Positions 32,561-43,235 of a stretch of 64,000 nt of DNA are shown here, piece by piece; position 1 is the stretch's first letter; each line of letters starts with the position of its first letter. The notes beneath the pieces were generated by a model, which saw only the letters and a program-made list of their open reading frames with translations, searched no databases and was not told where the DNA came from. The translations under genes and the position numbers were made by a program. The DNA comes from Oscillospiraceae bacterium (GTDB taxonomy: Bacteria > Bacillota > Clostridia > Oscillospirales > CAG-272), in NCBI GenBank assembly GCA_015063625.1, contig SVTT01000002.1, forward strand, positions 1 through 64,000, read 5' to 3'.

Positions 32561-34543
32561 ATGGACAAGCTACCTTACCGTCAAGTACATCTCGATTTTC
32601 ACACCTCCGAGCATATCGAGGGCATCGGCGCTCGCTTCAGCAAGGAGAATTTTCGCGCCGCGCTCCGTGAGGGGCATATCAACTCCATCACGTTGTTTTC
32701 CAAATGCCATCACGGCTGGGCATATCATCCCACAAGGGTCAACCGTCAGCATCCGCATCTGCACTTTGATCTGCTGGGCGAGCAGCTTGCCGTTTGCCGT
32801 GAAATGGGTGTGCGTACCGAGATCTATATTTCCGCGGGCTTTGATGAAAAATACGCCGTGGCGCATACCGACTGCATCCGCAAGAAGAAGAACGGTGAGG
32901 GAGCAAGTCTGTTAAAGGCGTATTATCACCGTCTGTGCTTCGGCTCGCCCTATCTGGATCAGCTGCTGGCAGAGGTGGATGAGGTCATGGCGCTCTACGG
33001 GCATCTCACCGACGGCGTGTTTCTTGATATCGTGCAGGCAGAGCCTTGCTATTGCCAATATTGCATTGCGGGCATGCGCCGCGAGGGGCTTGACCCCGAA
33101 AACGACAACGATGCGATGACCTATGCAAGGCGCGTATATAAGCGCTATGCCGATGCCGTTTATGCTATTGTGGCAAAATACGATCCCCATATGGCAATCA
33201 TTCATAATGACGGCGGTGCGATCTTCCAGGGGCGTGACGTCGCGTTCTGCAACCGCGGTCACTTTGAGCTGGAGTCCTTGCCCACGGGTGGCTGGGGCTA
33301 CGATCATTTTCCCCGCGCAGCGGCATACGCTCGCACGCTCGGGCGCGAATTCCTCGGTATGACGGGTAAATTTCACGGAGCCTGGGGCGAGTTTGGCGGT
33401 TATAAGCACCCCAACGCACTGCGCTATGAAACTGCGCTGGCAAATGCCTGCGGCGCGAAATGCTCGGTGGGAGATCAGCTGCACCCCGACGGGGAATTCG
33501 ATCTTGCCACCTACCGCCTGATCGGCGCCGCCTACCGCGAGGTCGAGGCGCGTGAGCCTTATCTGACCGATGCCACAGCGGTGGCGGATATCGCCCTCAT
33601 GGCTGCCGAAAACTGCGGCATGCCCGATCGTGACGGAAAATGGACGCAGGACATCGGTGCCAACCGCATGATGCTGGAGGGGCATTATCTTTACAATGTC
33701 ATCGATCCTGAGGAGCCGCTTGACGGTTATCAGCTGTTGATCCTTCCCGACAACGTGGTGCTGACGGGCACCCTTCGCGAAAAGGTGGAGGCGTACGTGA
33801 GAAAGGGCGGAAAGCTGCTGCTGACGGGCACATCGGGAACCGACGGAAGCGGAAGCTTTGCTCTTGATTTCGGTGCGGTATTTGAGGGGGAGAGCGCCTT
33901 CCGTCCTGCATATATGCAACCCAATTTCGAGCTTTACCCCAACGGCGCGACCACTTATGTCATGTATTCTCAAAGCTATCAGATCACCTGTCGTGAGGAT
34001 TTCAAGGGCGAGGTGCTGGCAACGCGCAAGGATCCTTATTTCAATCGCACTGCCGCACATTTTTGCTCGCACAGGCACACCCCCTATGACCGTACCACCG
34101 TTGCCGTCGGGACACTGGTGACCGAGAGCGTCGGCTATATCGGATTTGATATCTTTTCGGAATATGCCAAGGAGGGTGCGGTGCACCTGCGTGCGCTGGT
34201 GTGTGAGCTGATCGACCGCCTGCTTGGCGACCGAAAGACGATGACCGTCACGCTGCCCTCCTGTGGAGTGACCTCGCTGATGAAGCAGAATCTTGAGGGC
34301 GGCGAGCGCTTGGTGCATCATCTGCTCTATGCTGTGCCGAAAACACGCGGTAATGGCGTAGAGGTCATTGAGGATCTGCCCACGGTCAGTGACGCGGCGT
34401 GCACACTGCGCGTTGACCGAAGACCCACCCGTGTTTACACCGCGCCCGATGGGAAGGATCTTTCCTTTACCTATGAAAACGGCGTGCTTTCCTATACCGT
34501 GCCCGCCTTTTCCTGCGGCGTTCTTGCGGTGATCGAGTTTTGA
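32561..34543 (+). CDS. Putative glycoside hydrolase (GHL6 / beta-galactosidase trimerisation type)
   Basis: YRQVHLDFHTSEHIEGIG..., ITLFSKCHHGWAYHPT; ATG after aaaggag. Confidence 0.75.
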   Translation: MDKLPYRQVHLDFHTSEHIEGIGARFSKENFRAALREGHINSITLFSKCHHGWAYHPTRVNRQHPHLHFDLLGEQLAVCREMGVRTEIYISAGFDEKYAVAHTDCIRKKKNGEGASLLKAYYHRLCFGSPYLDQLLAEVDEVMALYGHLTDGVFLDIVQAEPCYCQYCIAGMRREGLDPENDNDAMTYARRVYKRYADAVYAIVAKYDPHMAIIHNDGGAIFQGRDVAFCNRGHFELESLPTGGWGYDHFPRAAAYARTLGREFLGMTGKFHGAWGEFGGYKHPNALRYETALANACGAKCSVGDQLHPDGEFDLATYRLIGAAYREVEAREPYLTDATAVADIALMAAENCGMPDRDGKWTQDIGANRMMLEGHYLYNVIDPEEPLDGYQLLILPDNVVLTGTLREKVEAYVRKGGKLLLTGTSGTDGSGSFALDFGAVFEGESAFRPAYMQPNFELYPNGATTYVMYSQSYQITCREDFKGEVLATRKDPYFNRTAAHFCSHRHTPYDRTTVAVGTLVTESVGYIGFDIFSEYAKEGAVHLRALVCELIDRLLGDRKTMTVTLPSCGVTSLMKQNLEGGERLVHHLLYAVPKTRGNGVEVIEDLPTVSDAACTLRVDRRPTRVYTAPDGKDLSFTYENGVLSYTVPAFSCGVLAVIEF

Positions 34544-34553
34544 TGGGTAAAAA

Positions 34554-34680
34554 GGGACTTTTCGGTTTAGCGCAGTCCCAAAGCACATGAAATAAAAAAT
34601 GAAGCCGCCTTTACGATCAAAAACGATCGTAAAGGCGGCTTTTAAGATTAAATTCTGACGGATTTTAATTTTTCTCGGGA
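34554..34680 (-). repeat. Convergent-gap hairpin element, copy D (half-length)
   Basis: gggactt..ggtttagcgc..aaaaaatgaagccgcc..ggcggctttt parallels copy B; perfect 17-bp stem 34602-34641. Confidence 0.7.
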
Positions 34681-34687
34681 ATATCCG

Positions 34688-35914
34688 TTATGCCGAGAGA
34701 GCCTTCTCCAGTCTTTCGCGGATGGCAAGGATGAATTCCTTGGAGGTCACGGCGGTCGCGGCAGTGCCCGCGGTAACCAGTCCCACCAGATCCTTGGTCA
34801 TGATGCCGTCGTGAAGCGTTTTGATCGAGGCTGCCTCCAGTGCATCGGCAAAGGCAACAAGCTCGGTTAAGCCATCCATTTCACCACGCTTGCGAAGCGC
34901 GCCCGACCATGCAAAGATGGTGGCAATGGGGTTGGTGGAGGTCTCCTCGCCCTTGAGATAGCGGTAATAGTGACGGGTCACGGTACCGTGTGCCGCCTCG
35001 TATTCGTATTTCCCGTCGGGGGAAACCAGCACCGAGGTCATCATGGCGAGTGAGCCGAAGGCGGTGGAAACCATGTCGGACATGACGTCACCGTCATAGT
35101 TCTTGCATGCCCAGATAAAGCCGCCCTCGCTGCGGATCACGCGCGCCACGGCGTCATCGATCAGGGTGTAGAAGTAGGTGATGCCTGCCTGTGCAAACTT
35201 TTCCTTATAGTCGTTTTCGTAGATCTCCTCGAAGATCAGCTTGAAGGTCTGATCGTACTGCTTGGAGATGGTGTCCTTGGTGGAGAACCACAGATCCTGC
35301 TTGGTGGCAAGTGCGTAGTTGAAGCAGGAATGTGCGAAGGAACGGATGGAGCTGTCCTTGTTATAAGAGCCCTGGAGCACGCCCGCACACTCAAAGTCAT
35401 AGACGGTCTCGCGGAAGGTCTCCTTGCCGCATTTGTCGGTAAAGATCAGCTCAGCCTTGCCCTCGGCAGGGACGCGATATTCGGTCGCCTTATAAATGTC
35501 ACCGTAAGCGTGACGGGCGATGGTGATGGGCTTTTTCCAGTTCCTTACGGCAGGACGGATCGAGTCGATGAGAATGGGAGCGCGGAACACTGTGCCGTCC
35601 AGCATGGCACGGATGGTGCCGTTCGGGGATTTCCACATCTCGGAAAGCCCGTATTCCTCCACGCGCTGCTTGTTAGGAGTGATGGTGGCACATTTTACGG
35701 CAACGCCGTACTTTTTGGTGGCGTTGGCGCTGTCCACGGTCACTCGGTCGCGGGTCTTTTCGCGCTCGGGCAGCCCCAGGTCGTAGTACTCGGTCTTGAG
35801 ATCAACAAAGGGCAACAGCAGCTCATCCTTGATCATTTGCCAGAGCACGCGGGTCATTTCGTCGCCGTCCATCTCGACAAGCGGCGTCGTCATTTGAATC
35901 TTTTTCATTTTCAA
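34688..35914 (-). CDS. icd: Isocitrate dehydrogenase (NADP)
   Basis: [48 protein letters not shown]. Confidence 0.93.
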   Translation of the reverse strand: MKMKKIQMTTPLVEMDGDEMTRVLWQMIKDELLLPFVDLKTEYYDLGLPEREKTRDRVTVDSANATKKYGVAVKCATITPNKQRVEEYGLSEMWKSPNGTIRAMLDGTVFRAPILIDSIRPAVRNWKKPITIARHAYGDIYKATEYRVPAEGKAELIFTDKCGKETFRETVYDFECAGVLQGSYNKDSSIRSFAHSCFNYALATKQDLWFSTKDTISKQYDQTFKLIFEEIYENDYKEKFAQAGITYFYTLIDDAVARVIRSEGGFIWACKNYDGDVMSDMVSTAFGSLAMMTSVLVSPDGKYEYEAAHGTVTRHYYRYLKGEETSTNPIATIFAWSGALRKRGEMDGLTELVAFADALEAASIKTLHDGIMTKDLVGLVTAGTAATAVTSKEFILAIRERLEKALSA

Positions 35915-35942
35915 TACCTCCGAAATCCAAAAAGATCGTTTT

Positions 35943-36776
35943 TTAAAGTGCGGTCACACGCCGCGCCGCCTCAAGGGCGTAGGCGTAAAACTGCTCCATT
36001 TCCATTTGCAGATAGCGGTCAAGCTCGTGGCCGTTCGGCTTGTTGCTGTAATTCAGCTCGCACATTAAAATGTCGCGGTAGCCTGAGGCGCGAATGCGCG
36101 TCATGATATGCCGCCAATCGGCAACGCCGTCGCCCATCGGCAGGTGAAGATCGTCAAGCCAGGTGATCTCCTCTCCGCGCTGACCGAGATTGTCGTTGAG
36201 ATGGGTGTGCAAAAGGCGGTCGCCGTACTTTGCCATCATATCTCTGCTGCCGTTGTAGCACATTTCGTGTCCCGTGTCAAAGCAAAAGCCGACATGAGAG
36301 CAATCATGAAAGCGATCCATGATGGAGGCAAGGTACTCCTCACCCTCCACGTTCTCAAAGGCGAGCTTCACGTTATGCTGTACCGCTGCCTCCACCACAC
36401 GGGCGTAGTTGTCAAGTCCTATCTCGGTAGGGGTGTGATCCTTGAAGCCGATAAAGGGGTGAATGACCATCACGGGGATATCAAAGCGTGCGCAGTCCTT
36501 GACGCAATCAATGAGTTTGCCCGCAACGGCGCGCCCTTCTTCTCCCTCGCGCCAAAGGTGGCTGACGCTGCAATCACCGCTGAAGGGGGAGTGAATGGAT
36601 TGAAGAAAGAGACCGTTTCTGGCGGCGGCATTTGCCGCCGCCTCGGTTTGTGTGGGGTTCCAATCGATAAAGATCCCGTCAAAGCCGACTCGCTTGATCA
36701 AGTCGATGTGCTCGGTCAGCGAAAGTCCCCGTTTGCCCGATAGGGCGTAGATCCCAAGCTGATAGGTGGTATGCAT
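35943..36776 (-). CDS. Sugar phosphate isomerase/epimerase (AP-endonuclease 2 TIM barrel)
   Basis: [30 protein letters not shown]. Confidence 0.85.
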   Translation of the reverse strand: MHTTYQLGIYALSGKRGLSLTEHIDLIKRVGFDGIFIDWNPTQTEAAANAAARNGLFLQSIHSPFSGDCSVSHLWREGEEGRAVAGKLIDCVKDCARFDIPVMVIHPFIGFKDHTPTEIGLDNYARVVEAAVQHNVKLAFENVEGEEYLASIMDRFHDCSHVGFCFDTGHEMCYNGSRDMMAKYGDRLLHTHLNDNLGQRGEEITWLDDLHLPMGDGVADWRHIMTRIRASGYRDILMCELNYSNKPNGHELDRYLQMEMEQFYAYALEAARRVTAL

Positions 36777-36784
36777 GATGCTCC

Positions 36785-39025
36785 TTATTTGCTCTGTGCG
36801 GCGTAGTAGTTCATCAGACAGCCGTCAAGAATGATCTGCTTCTCGTCCTCGGTCAGACCCTTCACAAAGAGAGATATATCCGCAACGGTCCCGTCCTGCC
36901 TGATCACCTTTGCGGCAAACTCCTCCTTGCCCTCAATGACTGCGCGGCGGATGTCGGGCACGAATACGAAGTCGCCCACCTCGTAGGGGAAGGGCTGGTC
37001 TTCGGCAAGAGTGAAGGGGAGAATGCCCCAGTTGATGCAGTTGGAGCGATAGCGCTTGGTGGCAAATTCATAGCAGATGTTGGCAAAGCCGCCAAGCACC
37101 TTCTGGCAGGATGCCGCCTGCTCACGTGCCGAGCCGTCACCGGGGCGGTTGGCAAAGACGCAGGAGCCGAACTGGGTGTTCTTTGCAAGCTCCTCGGCGT
37201 TTCCTACGGCAGAGAGGGCGAATTTCAGCTTGTCGGATACGTCACCCGCGCGACGAGCTGCCTCGTCGGCGGCAACTGCCTTGCTGCGGCCCACATAGTC
37301 GGGGCAGCGACGGGAGAGAGCAAATTCCGAAAGGCGCAGGGGATTGGAGCGATAAGAGGAGGTCTCACCCGAGGGGATGAGCTCGTCGGTGGTGGTGACG
37401 GGGTCGCGGATAACGGCGGCAAGCTCGACAAGGAGGTTGTCGGCAAGCTCGTACTGACGGGGCCAGTCGGTGATGTTGGGACCGAGGATCAGCTCTGCCT
37501 CGGGATCAGCCTTGCCATATCCGTAATAGACGCGCTTTTCGTAAACGCCGCGGTCAAAGTGATAGGTGCGGGGCGTCACGTCGTAATCGATATCGGTGGC
37601 AGCGGTGATGATGCCGCCGTTCATGGCGGTCGCGGCAATGCTCCGCGCATCCATCAGTGCTACGCCCGAAAGCTGCCCCTCGCCGGGCTTTGCACCCTCG
37701 CGGTTGGGGAAGTTACGGGTGGTGTGTCGAAGCGAGAGACCGTTGTTGGCAGGTACGTCGCCCGCACCGAAGCAGGGACCGCAGAAGGAGGGCTTGATCA
37801 CTGCACCTGCGGCAAGCAGGTCGGCGCTGACGCCAACGCGGGTCAGCTCCAGAGAAACCGGAATGCTGGTGGGATAGACCGAAAGCGAGAAATAGCCGTT
37901 GCCCGTGCTGCCGCCGCGCAGAATGTCTGCTGCCTCGGAGATGCTGTCAAACATGCCGCCCGCACAGCCTGCGATGATGCCCTGGTCAGCCATCACGCTG
38001 CCGTCCTCGCGCACCTTAGAAGCAAGGTCAAGCTTGCATTTCTTGAATTTCTCGGCAGCCTCAGCCTCCACCTTTGCAAGCAGCTCCTTGGCGTGCTCGT
38101 TGAAGTAGTGAACGGTATAGACGTTGGAGGGGTGGAAGGGGAGTGCGATCATGGACTCCATCTTGGAGAGGTCGATCTCGATCATGCTGTCGTAGTAGGC
38201 GATCTCACCGGGGGCAAGCTTTTTGTAGTCCTCGGGTCTGCCGTGTGCCTCGTAGTGTGCCTTGACGGTGTCGTCGGTTGCCCAGATCGAGGAGAGGCAG
38301 GTGGTTTCGGTGGTCATGACGTCAATGCCGTTTCGGAAATCGATGGGCAGATGCTCAAGACCGGGTCCCACAAATTCAAGGACCTTGTTCTTGACGAAGC
38401 CCGAGGCGAAGGTGGCACCCACCAGCGCCAGTGCCACGTCGTGCGGACCGATGCCGCGACGGGGCTTGCCCGTGAGGTAGACCAGCACCACCTCGGGTGC
38501 CTTGATGTCGTAGGTGTTCTTCAGCAGCTGCTTGACAAGCTCGGGACCTCCCTCGCCCACCGCCATCGTGCCGAGCGCACCGTAACGGGTGTGGCTGTCC
38601 GAGCCGAGGATCATGCCGCCGCACTTTGCCAGCTCCTCGCGTGCGAAGGAGTGAATGACGCTCTGGTTGGCAGGCACGTAGATGCCACCGTATTTCTTTG
38701 CCGCAGAAAGACCGAATACGTGGTCGTCCTCGTTGATGGTGCCGCCCACCGCGCAAAGCGAGTTGTGGCAGTTGGTCATGGCATAGGGGATGGGAAACTC
38801 CTTCAGACCGCTTGCGCGAGCCGTCTGGATAATGCCCACGTAGGTAATATCGTGTGATACCAGCGCGTCAAAGCGGATGCGGAGATTTTGCTCGTCACCG
38901 CAGTTGTGCGCCGAGAGAATGGAATGTGCAATGGTATTCTTTCTTGCTTCCTCGGGGGAGAGCGAAGCGACCGCGGCGGGCTTGCCGCCGACAAGATATG
39001 TACCCTTGTTCGTCAGTTTGATCAC
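36785..39025 (-). CDS. Aconitate hydratase
   Basis: GSDSHTRYGALGTMAVGEGG, FCGPCFGAGDVPANNGLSLRHTTRNFPNREG; GTG start after ggagga preferred. Confidence 0.9.
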   Translation of the reverse strand: MIKLTNKGTYLVGGKPAAVASLSPEEARKNTIAHSILSAHNCGDEQNLRIRFDALVSHDITYVGIIQTARASGLKEFPIPYAMTNCHNSLCAVGGTINEDDHVFGLSAAKKYGGIYVPANQSVIHSFAREELAKCGGMILGSDSHTRYGALGTMAVGEGGPELVKQLLKNTYDIKAPEVVLVYLTGKPRRGIGPHDVALALVGATFASGFVKNKVLEFVGPGLEHLPIDFRNGIDVMTTETTCLSSIWATDDTVKAHYEAHGRPEDYKKLAPGEIAYYDSMIEIDLSKMESMIALPFHPSNVYTVHYFNEHAKELLAKVEAEAAEKFKKCKLDLASKVREDGSVMADQGIIAGCAGGMFDSISEAADILRGGSTGNGYFSLSVYPTSIPVSLELTRVGVSADLLAAGAVIKPSFCGPCFGAGDVPANNGLSLRHTTRNFPNREGAKPGEGQLSGVALMDARSIAATAMNGGIITAATDIDYDVTPRTYHFDRGVYEKRVYYGYGKADPEAELILGPNITDWPRQYELADNLLVELAAVIRDPVTTTDELIPSGETSSYRSNPLRLSEFALSRRCPDYVGRSKAVAADEAARRAGDVSDKLKFALSAVGNAEELAKNTQFGSCVFANRPGDGSAREQAASCQKVLGGFANICYEFATKRYRSNCINWGILPFTLAEDQPFPYEVGDFVFVPDIRRAVIEGKEEFAAKVIRQDGTVADISLFVKGLTEDEKQIILDGCLMNYYAAQSK

Positions 39026-39173
39026 GGGACTTCCTCCATAACAGTATAATAAAGTTATTATATAACATCGTGCGCATAAAGTCAAGAATCCCCGCGCAAA
39101 TTGCGGCAAAAAAGCCTTGTGCTCCTATTGTGTTATCACCTCGTCTGATGCTTGAACAATGAAATCCCGCAGT

Positions 39174-39380
39174 TTAGCGTGATGTCCTTAACGGACAAAT
39201 CACGCTAAACGATGTTTGCCCTTGCAGGCAAGTGATGACGGCTTCGCCTTGTGATGTTCACTGCGTGAATGATGTTGTGCCTTCGGCACAGTGGGCAAAC
39301 ATCACATCACTGCGAGCCTTGGCGAGCAACATCATTGTGCGTAGCATAACATCACTTTTGCGTTAGCAAAAACATCACTA
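39174..39380. repeat. Modular hairpin array with tgatgtt / aacatca linkers
   Basis: Serial stem-loops gtttagcgtgat..atcacgctaaac, ttcac-tgc-gtgaa, tgtgcc-ttcg-ggcaca, ttttgc-gtta-gcaaaa; outer gatgtttgccc..gggcaaacatc. Confidence 0.8.
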
Positions 39381-39647
39381 ACAGAAAAAGAGAGGACATC
39401 TCGGCTATAAACCGATTTGTTCTCTCTTCTGTCGTTATAAGGGTTTGGGCTTAGCCCATATTTGCGTTTGACCAGTCAAATGCGATGCTGGCACTTAATG
39501 GTTTTTTAAAAATTCTCCGCTAATAACATCACCCATTGTTGCAGGCTTTTTCTTATCGCAGTATAAATTATCATTTTTACAAGAAAGCCGTTGGGAAAAG
39601 ATGTGAGGATCCACCAAAAATATTGTCGGAATTGGTGCATTTCGCCA

Positions 39648-39677
39648 TTGACATCCGACCTGTCCTTTTGCTATAAT
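39648..39677 (+). promoter_or_regulatory. Sigma-A type promoter for glmS transcript
   Basis: ttgaca (39648-39653), 18-bp spacer, tataat (39672-39677). Confidence 0.75.
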
Positions 39678-39764
39678 GATTAACGGATGTCTTGTGCAAA
39701 AGCGCGAAAGGAGTGAAAGGGTCAGAGATCGCACGGGAATCTCCCGTAAAATCCGGGTCATGAT

Positions 39765-39905
39765 AGCGCCAGACCCCCGAGGAACGTGATATCGGCGGGT
39801 TGACGAGGAGAGAGGTTATCGAAATGTTCGGCGGGTGCCTCTCCGGTGTTGGGACACCGTGAACCACAGGTCAAATATGCGGGCAACCGCAAAACAACCC
39901 CTGTC
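39765..39905 (+). ncRNA. glmS ribozyme: glmS glucosamine-6-phosphate activated ribozyme
   Basis: agcgccagac...ttgacgaggagagaggttatcga..cggcgggtgcctctccggtgttgggacaccgtgaaccacaggtcaaa; directly upstream of glmS. Confidence 0.93.
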
Positions 39906-40030
39906 CATCTCAAGCAAGGAGCAGACAAGACCGTTCTTGAAGAAAAAACGAGAACGCTTCTTTGTCATGCCCAATTTATTGAGAAAGGATGAAAAGGGGC
40001 TTTTTTGTTGCCTCTTTCGGGTACACGAAT

Positions 40031-41857
40031 ATGTGTGGAATTATCGGTTATACGGGGATGGGGAATGCCCTCCCCAAGATCACAAAGGGACTTTCCGTGT
40101 TAGAGTACCGCGGCTATGATTCGGTGGGGCTTGCCGCACGCATCGGGGAGGAGATCGCCACGGTCAAGTGTCGCGGTCGCATCGGTGCGCTGGAGGAAAA
40201 GCTGAAGATGCAGATAACAGCCGAGAGCCATACCGCCATCGGGCATACACGCTGGGCAACGCACGGCGGTCCCTCGGATATCAACGCGCATCCGCATCGC
40301 GCAGGTCGCGTGGTGCTGGTGCACAACGGTATTATCGAGAATGACGGTGAGCTGAAGCGGGAGCTGACTGCGGCGGGGAGGACCTTCTTGTCCGAAACCG
40401 ATACCGAGGTCGCGGCGGCGCTTCTCGATGTCTGCTACGATGAGCAAAACGATCCCGTTGCGGCGATTCGCGCAGCCACCGCCCGCATGCGTGGCTCCTA
40501 TGCCTTCGGCATTCTGTTTGAGGACCGTGCTGATGAGGTCTTTGCCGTGCGCGCGGGCAGCCCGCTGATCCTTGCGAAGGGTGCTGACGGCTATTATCTT
40601 GCCTCCGACATGACAGCGCTCCTGCCCTTTACGTCGGAATATGCCTGCCTTGAGGAGGGCGAGATCGCCCATCTTTGTGCAAGCGGTGTGACGGTCTATG
40701 CGGCAGAAGGCAAAACTCATACGCCCGTGTGGCTGCATACCGATATGACCCCCGAGGCGGCGCAAAAGGGTGGCTTTGCGCATTTTATGCAAAAGGAGAT
40801 CGAGGAGCAGCCCCACGCCATCAGACAGTCGCTCTCTCCCCGTACGGCAAGCGGACTGCCCGATTTTTCCGCCGACGGCATCACTCCCGATTTCTGGCGT
40901 GCCGTCGGGAGCGTGCAGATCGTTGCCTGCGGCTCCGCCATGCACGCAGGGCTGCTTGGCGTGCGTCTTTTCGAGGAGCTTGCTGGCGTTCCCACCACCT
41001 GTCACGTTGCCTCGGAGTATCGCTATCACCCCCCCGTTGCGCGTGAGGATACACTGGTCATCCTGATCTCCCAGTCGGGAGAAACCGCCGATACGCTGGC
41101 GGCGCTGCGTGATGCCAAGCGCAAGAAGCTCTCCACGCTTGCCATCGTCAATGCGGTGGAAACCAGCATTGCGCGAGAGGCGGAGCGCCGCATTTATACC
41201 TATGCGGGTCCCGAGATCGCCGTGGCGACCACCAAGGGCTACTGCACCCAGCTGTCGGTGCTCTACCTGATCGCGGCGGCAATGGCGCATGCGAAGGGGA
41301 TGATCGGAGAGCAGGAAGCAAGAGCGCTGGTGAACACCCTGGTCGAGGATGCCCCCGCAGCTGTGGAAGGCATGCTGGCAAAAAAGGAAATGCTTCGTTC
41401 CCTCGCGGAGCTGGTCGCACAAAGGGAGCATGTCTTCTTTATCGGCAGAGGCAGTGACTGTGCGCTTGCCGAGGAGGGTGCGCTGAAGCTCAAGGAGATC
41501 TCCTATATCCACGCCGAGGCGTATGCCGCAGGCGAGCTCAAGCACGGCACCATCTCGCTGATCGAGGAGGGAACACCCGTGGTGGCACTTTCCACCGAGC
41601 AAGAGCTTTACGACAAGACCGAGAGCAACGTGCGTGAGGTCTGCAGCCGCGGCGCGCGGGTCATTCTTCTTTGCCGTGAGGATGCGCCCGTATCGGCGTC
41701 GGCAGAAAAAACCGTGCGCCTGCCGATCACCTCGCACGCGGCAACACTCTTTGCCGCCCTTGCCGCACTTCAGCTTCTTGCCTACGAAGCGGCGGTCCTG
41801 CGCGGCACCGATATCGACCGTCCCCGCAATCTCGCCAAATCCGTTACTGTTGAATAA
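40031..41857 (+). CDS. glmS: Glutamine-fructose-6-phosphate aminotransferase
   Basis: MCGIIGYTGMGNALPKI with Cys2 nucleophile; internal start preferred over 39989. Confidence 0.94.
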   Translation: MCGIIGYTGMGNALPKITKGLSVLEYRGYDSVGLAARIGEEIATVKCRGRIGALEEKLKMQITAESHTAIGHTRWATHGGPSDINAHPHRAGRVVLVHNGIIENDGELKRELTAAGRTFLSETDTEVAAALLDVCYDEQNDPVAAIRAATARMRGSYAFGILFEDRADEVFAVRAGSPLILAKGADGYYLASDMTALLPFTSEYACLEEGEIAHLCASGVTVYAAEGKTHTPVWLHTDMTPEAAQKGGFAHFMQKEIEEQPHAIRQSLSPRTASGLPDFSADGITPDFWRAVGSVQIVACGSAMHAGLLGVRLFEELAGVPTTCHVASEYRYHPPVAREDTLVILISQSGETADTLAALRDAKRKKLSTLAIVNAVETSIAREAERRIYTYAGPEIAVATTKGYCTQLSVLYLIAAAMAHAKGMIGEQEARALVNTLVEDAPAAVEGMLAKKEMLRSLAELVAQREHVFFIGRGSDCALAEEGALKLKEISYIHAEAYAAGELKHGTISLIEEGTPVVALSTEQELYDKTESNVREVCSRGARVILLCREDAPVSASAEKTVRLPITSHAATLFAALAALQLLAYEAAVLRGTDIDRPRNLAKSVTVE

Positions 41858-41860
41858 GCA

Positions 41861-41899
41861 AACAGAGCCGCAGAACACTGTTCTGCGGCTCTGTTTTTT
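41861..41899. terminator. Terminator between convergent glmS and membrane protein gene
   Basis: aacagagccgcagaacactgttctgcggctctgtttttt. Confidence 0.85.
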
Positions 41900-41901
41900 G
41901 C

Positions 41902-42420
41902 TTAAAGATTCAGCGAGGAGGAAACTGAAAAGATCGAAACGATGGCGGCGGTGGAAAAGGTTGCCGCAAAATCGGGGGAGATCGCCATCTTCAGGATAAA
42001 GTAGATCCCCACGGTCACAGCAAAGAAAAACGCAAAGGCAAGCCAAGGGGCAAAGCGGTGCCTGACCACGTCCATGGCATTGATGATGACCAGATAGATG
42101 AGCATCAGGAGCAGTGCGCCGCCGATCGCCATTGCCGCTCGGGGGAGCGAGAGCCGTAAGAAGGCACTCTCCGCACCGAAGAGGGGAAGAAGAAGGGCGC
42201 AGGTAAGGGGCGCTGTGATCATATTGGCGAATATCGTAAGTGCCCTGTGATACTTTTTCATAGAAATGACGAGAAGCAGGGCCGCCACTGCGAGAGCAAC
42301 AACAATAACGATGGTCGCAAGGTCGGTCGAGAAAAAGGGGATCTTATTCATTGCAAAGAGCCAGACAAAGGAAAGTGCCGTGCAAAGAATGCCAATCAGT
42401 ATGGCGCCAAGGGTGCTCAT
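41902..42420 (-). CDS. Integral membrane protein, unknown function
   Basis: Several hydrophobic segments; MSTLGAILIGILCTALSFVW start. Confidence 0.7.
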   Translation of the reverse strand: MSTLGAILIGILCTALSFVWLFAMNKIPFFSTDLATIVIVVALAVAALLLVISMKKYHRALTIFANMITAPLTCALLLPLFGAESAFLRLSLPRAAMAIGGALLLMLIYLVIINAMDVVRHRFAPWLAFAFFFAVTVGIYFILKMAISPDFAATFSTAAIVSIFSVSSSLNL

Positions 42421-42584
42421 GCGGTCCTCCAAAGCAAGAATTTTTCAGTGACAATCATTATAACATTCGGAGAAGCATCTGTCAAGTTCATGCTTAAAAT
42501 GTGGTTTGAGACAAAAAGTAAAGATATTGTTGCGAAATAGCAATAAAAAGTAAAGAAAAAGCACGCTATTTCAAGCGTGCTTGA

Positions 42585-42600
42585 CACCCGCAACAGGAAT
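42585..42600. repeat. 16-bp copy of tRNA-Arg 3' end (candidate distal att site)
   Basis: cacccgcaacaggaat identical to 44364-44379, same orientation. Confidence 0.6.
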
Positions 42601-42896
42601 TTCGCCTTTGGCGAATATACCTGCGCTCGTCACTGGTGAGCAAGCTCCCCGATGCTCTCGCTTGGTATGCGAACCCGATTCCGCATCGCTTGCGCTCGCG
42701 GAGCAGGTTCTTTGGGATACCAAAAAAGAGCCCGCCGCAAGGATACGCACTCTTAAGGACAGTTTTCATGAATTAAGAACTACGAGCATTGCTAAGGCAA
42801 AGAAAAATACGAGAACATTTCGGTGTTTCTCGTATTTTTCTTTTTTTGCACGTTTACAGATTTTATGTTCTATAGTAAAGACTTGCGCTTTTTGGG

Positions 42897-43235
42897 TTAA
42901 TAAATGATAAGTCTGTATACATAAAAAACAAAATTTATCGTAAGTAGCGAAAAAACGAATATATACAACGCTTTTTTGTTGAAAAATTTTTGGTGAATCA
43001 TCAGCACCACCGCAAGCACCAAAAAGACCGCAAGAGGATGATAGCGCATATATCCGCGAAAATCACCGCGAAGCAAACACATAAGCGCGCGTGTACAACC
43101 ACACGTCGGGCACGAAATACCCGAAAGAAAAAGGATCGGACAAGTGATATTCAAAGAATATAAAATTCCGAAAAACAAAGAAATAAGCGCAAAGATAGGT
43201 ATATGTATTTTAAACCAACGATGCTTCAAAATCAA
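42897..43235 (-). CDS. DUF2752 membrane protein
   Basis: CPILFLSGISCPTCGCTRALMCLLRGDFRGYMRYHPLA. Confidence 0.85.
   Translation of the reverse strand: MILKHRWFKIHIPIFALISLFFGILYSLNITCPILFLSGISCPTCGCTRALMCLLRGDFRGYMRYHPLAVFLVLAVVLMIHQKFFNKKALYIFVFSLLTINFVFYVYRLIIY

Noticed and set aside
39174-39380. Possible CRISPR array
   Set aside because: The recurring unit is only ~7 bp, flips orientation, and the intervening sequences are self-complementary stems rather than unique equal-length spacers; no cas genes nearby.
39495-39867. ORFs overlapping the glmS promoter and ribozyme
   Set aside because: Minus-strand frames cross a well-supported structured RNA; judged spurious.
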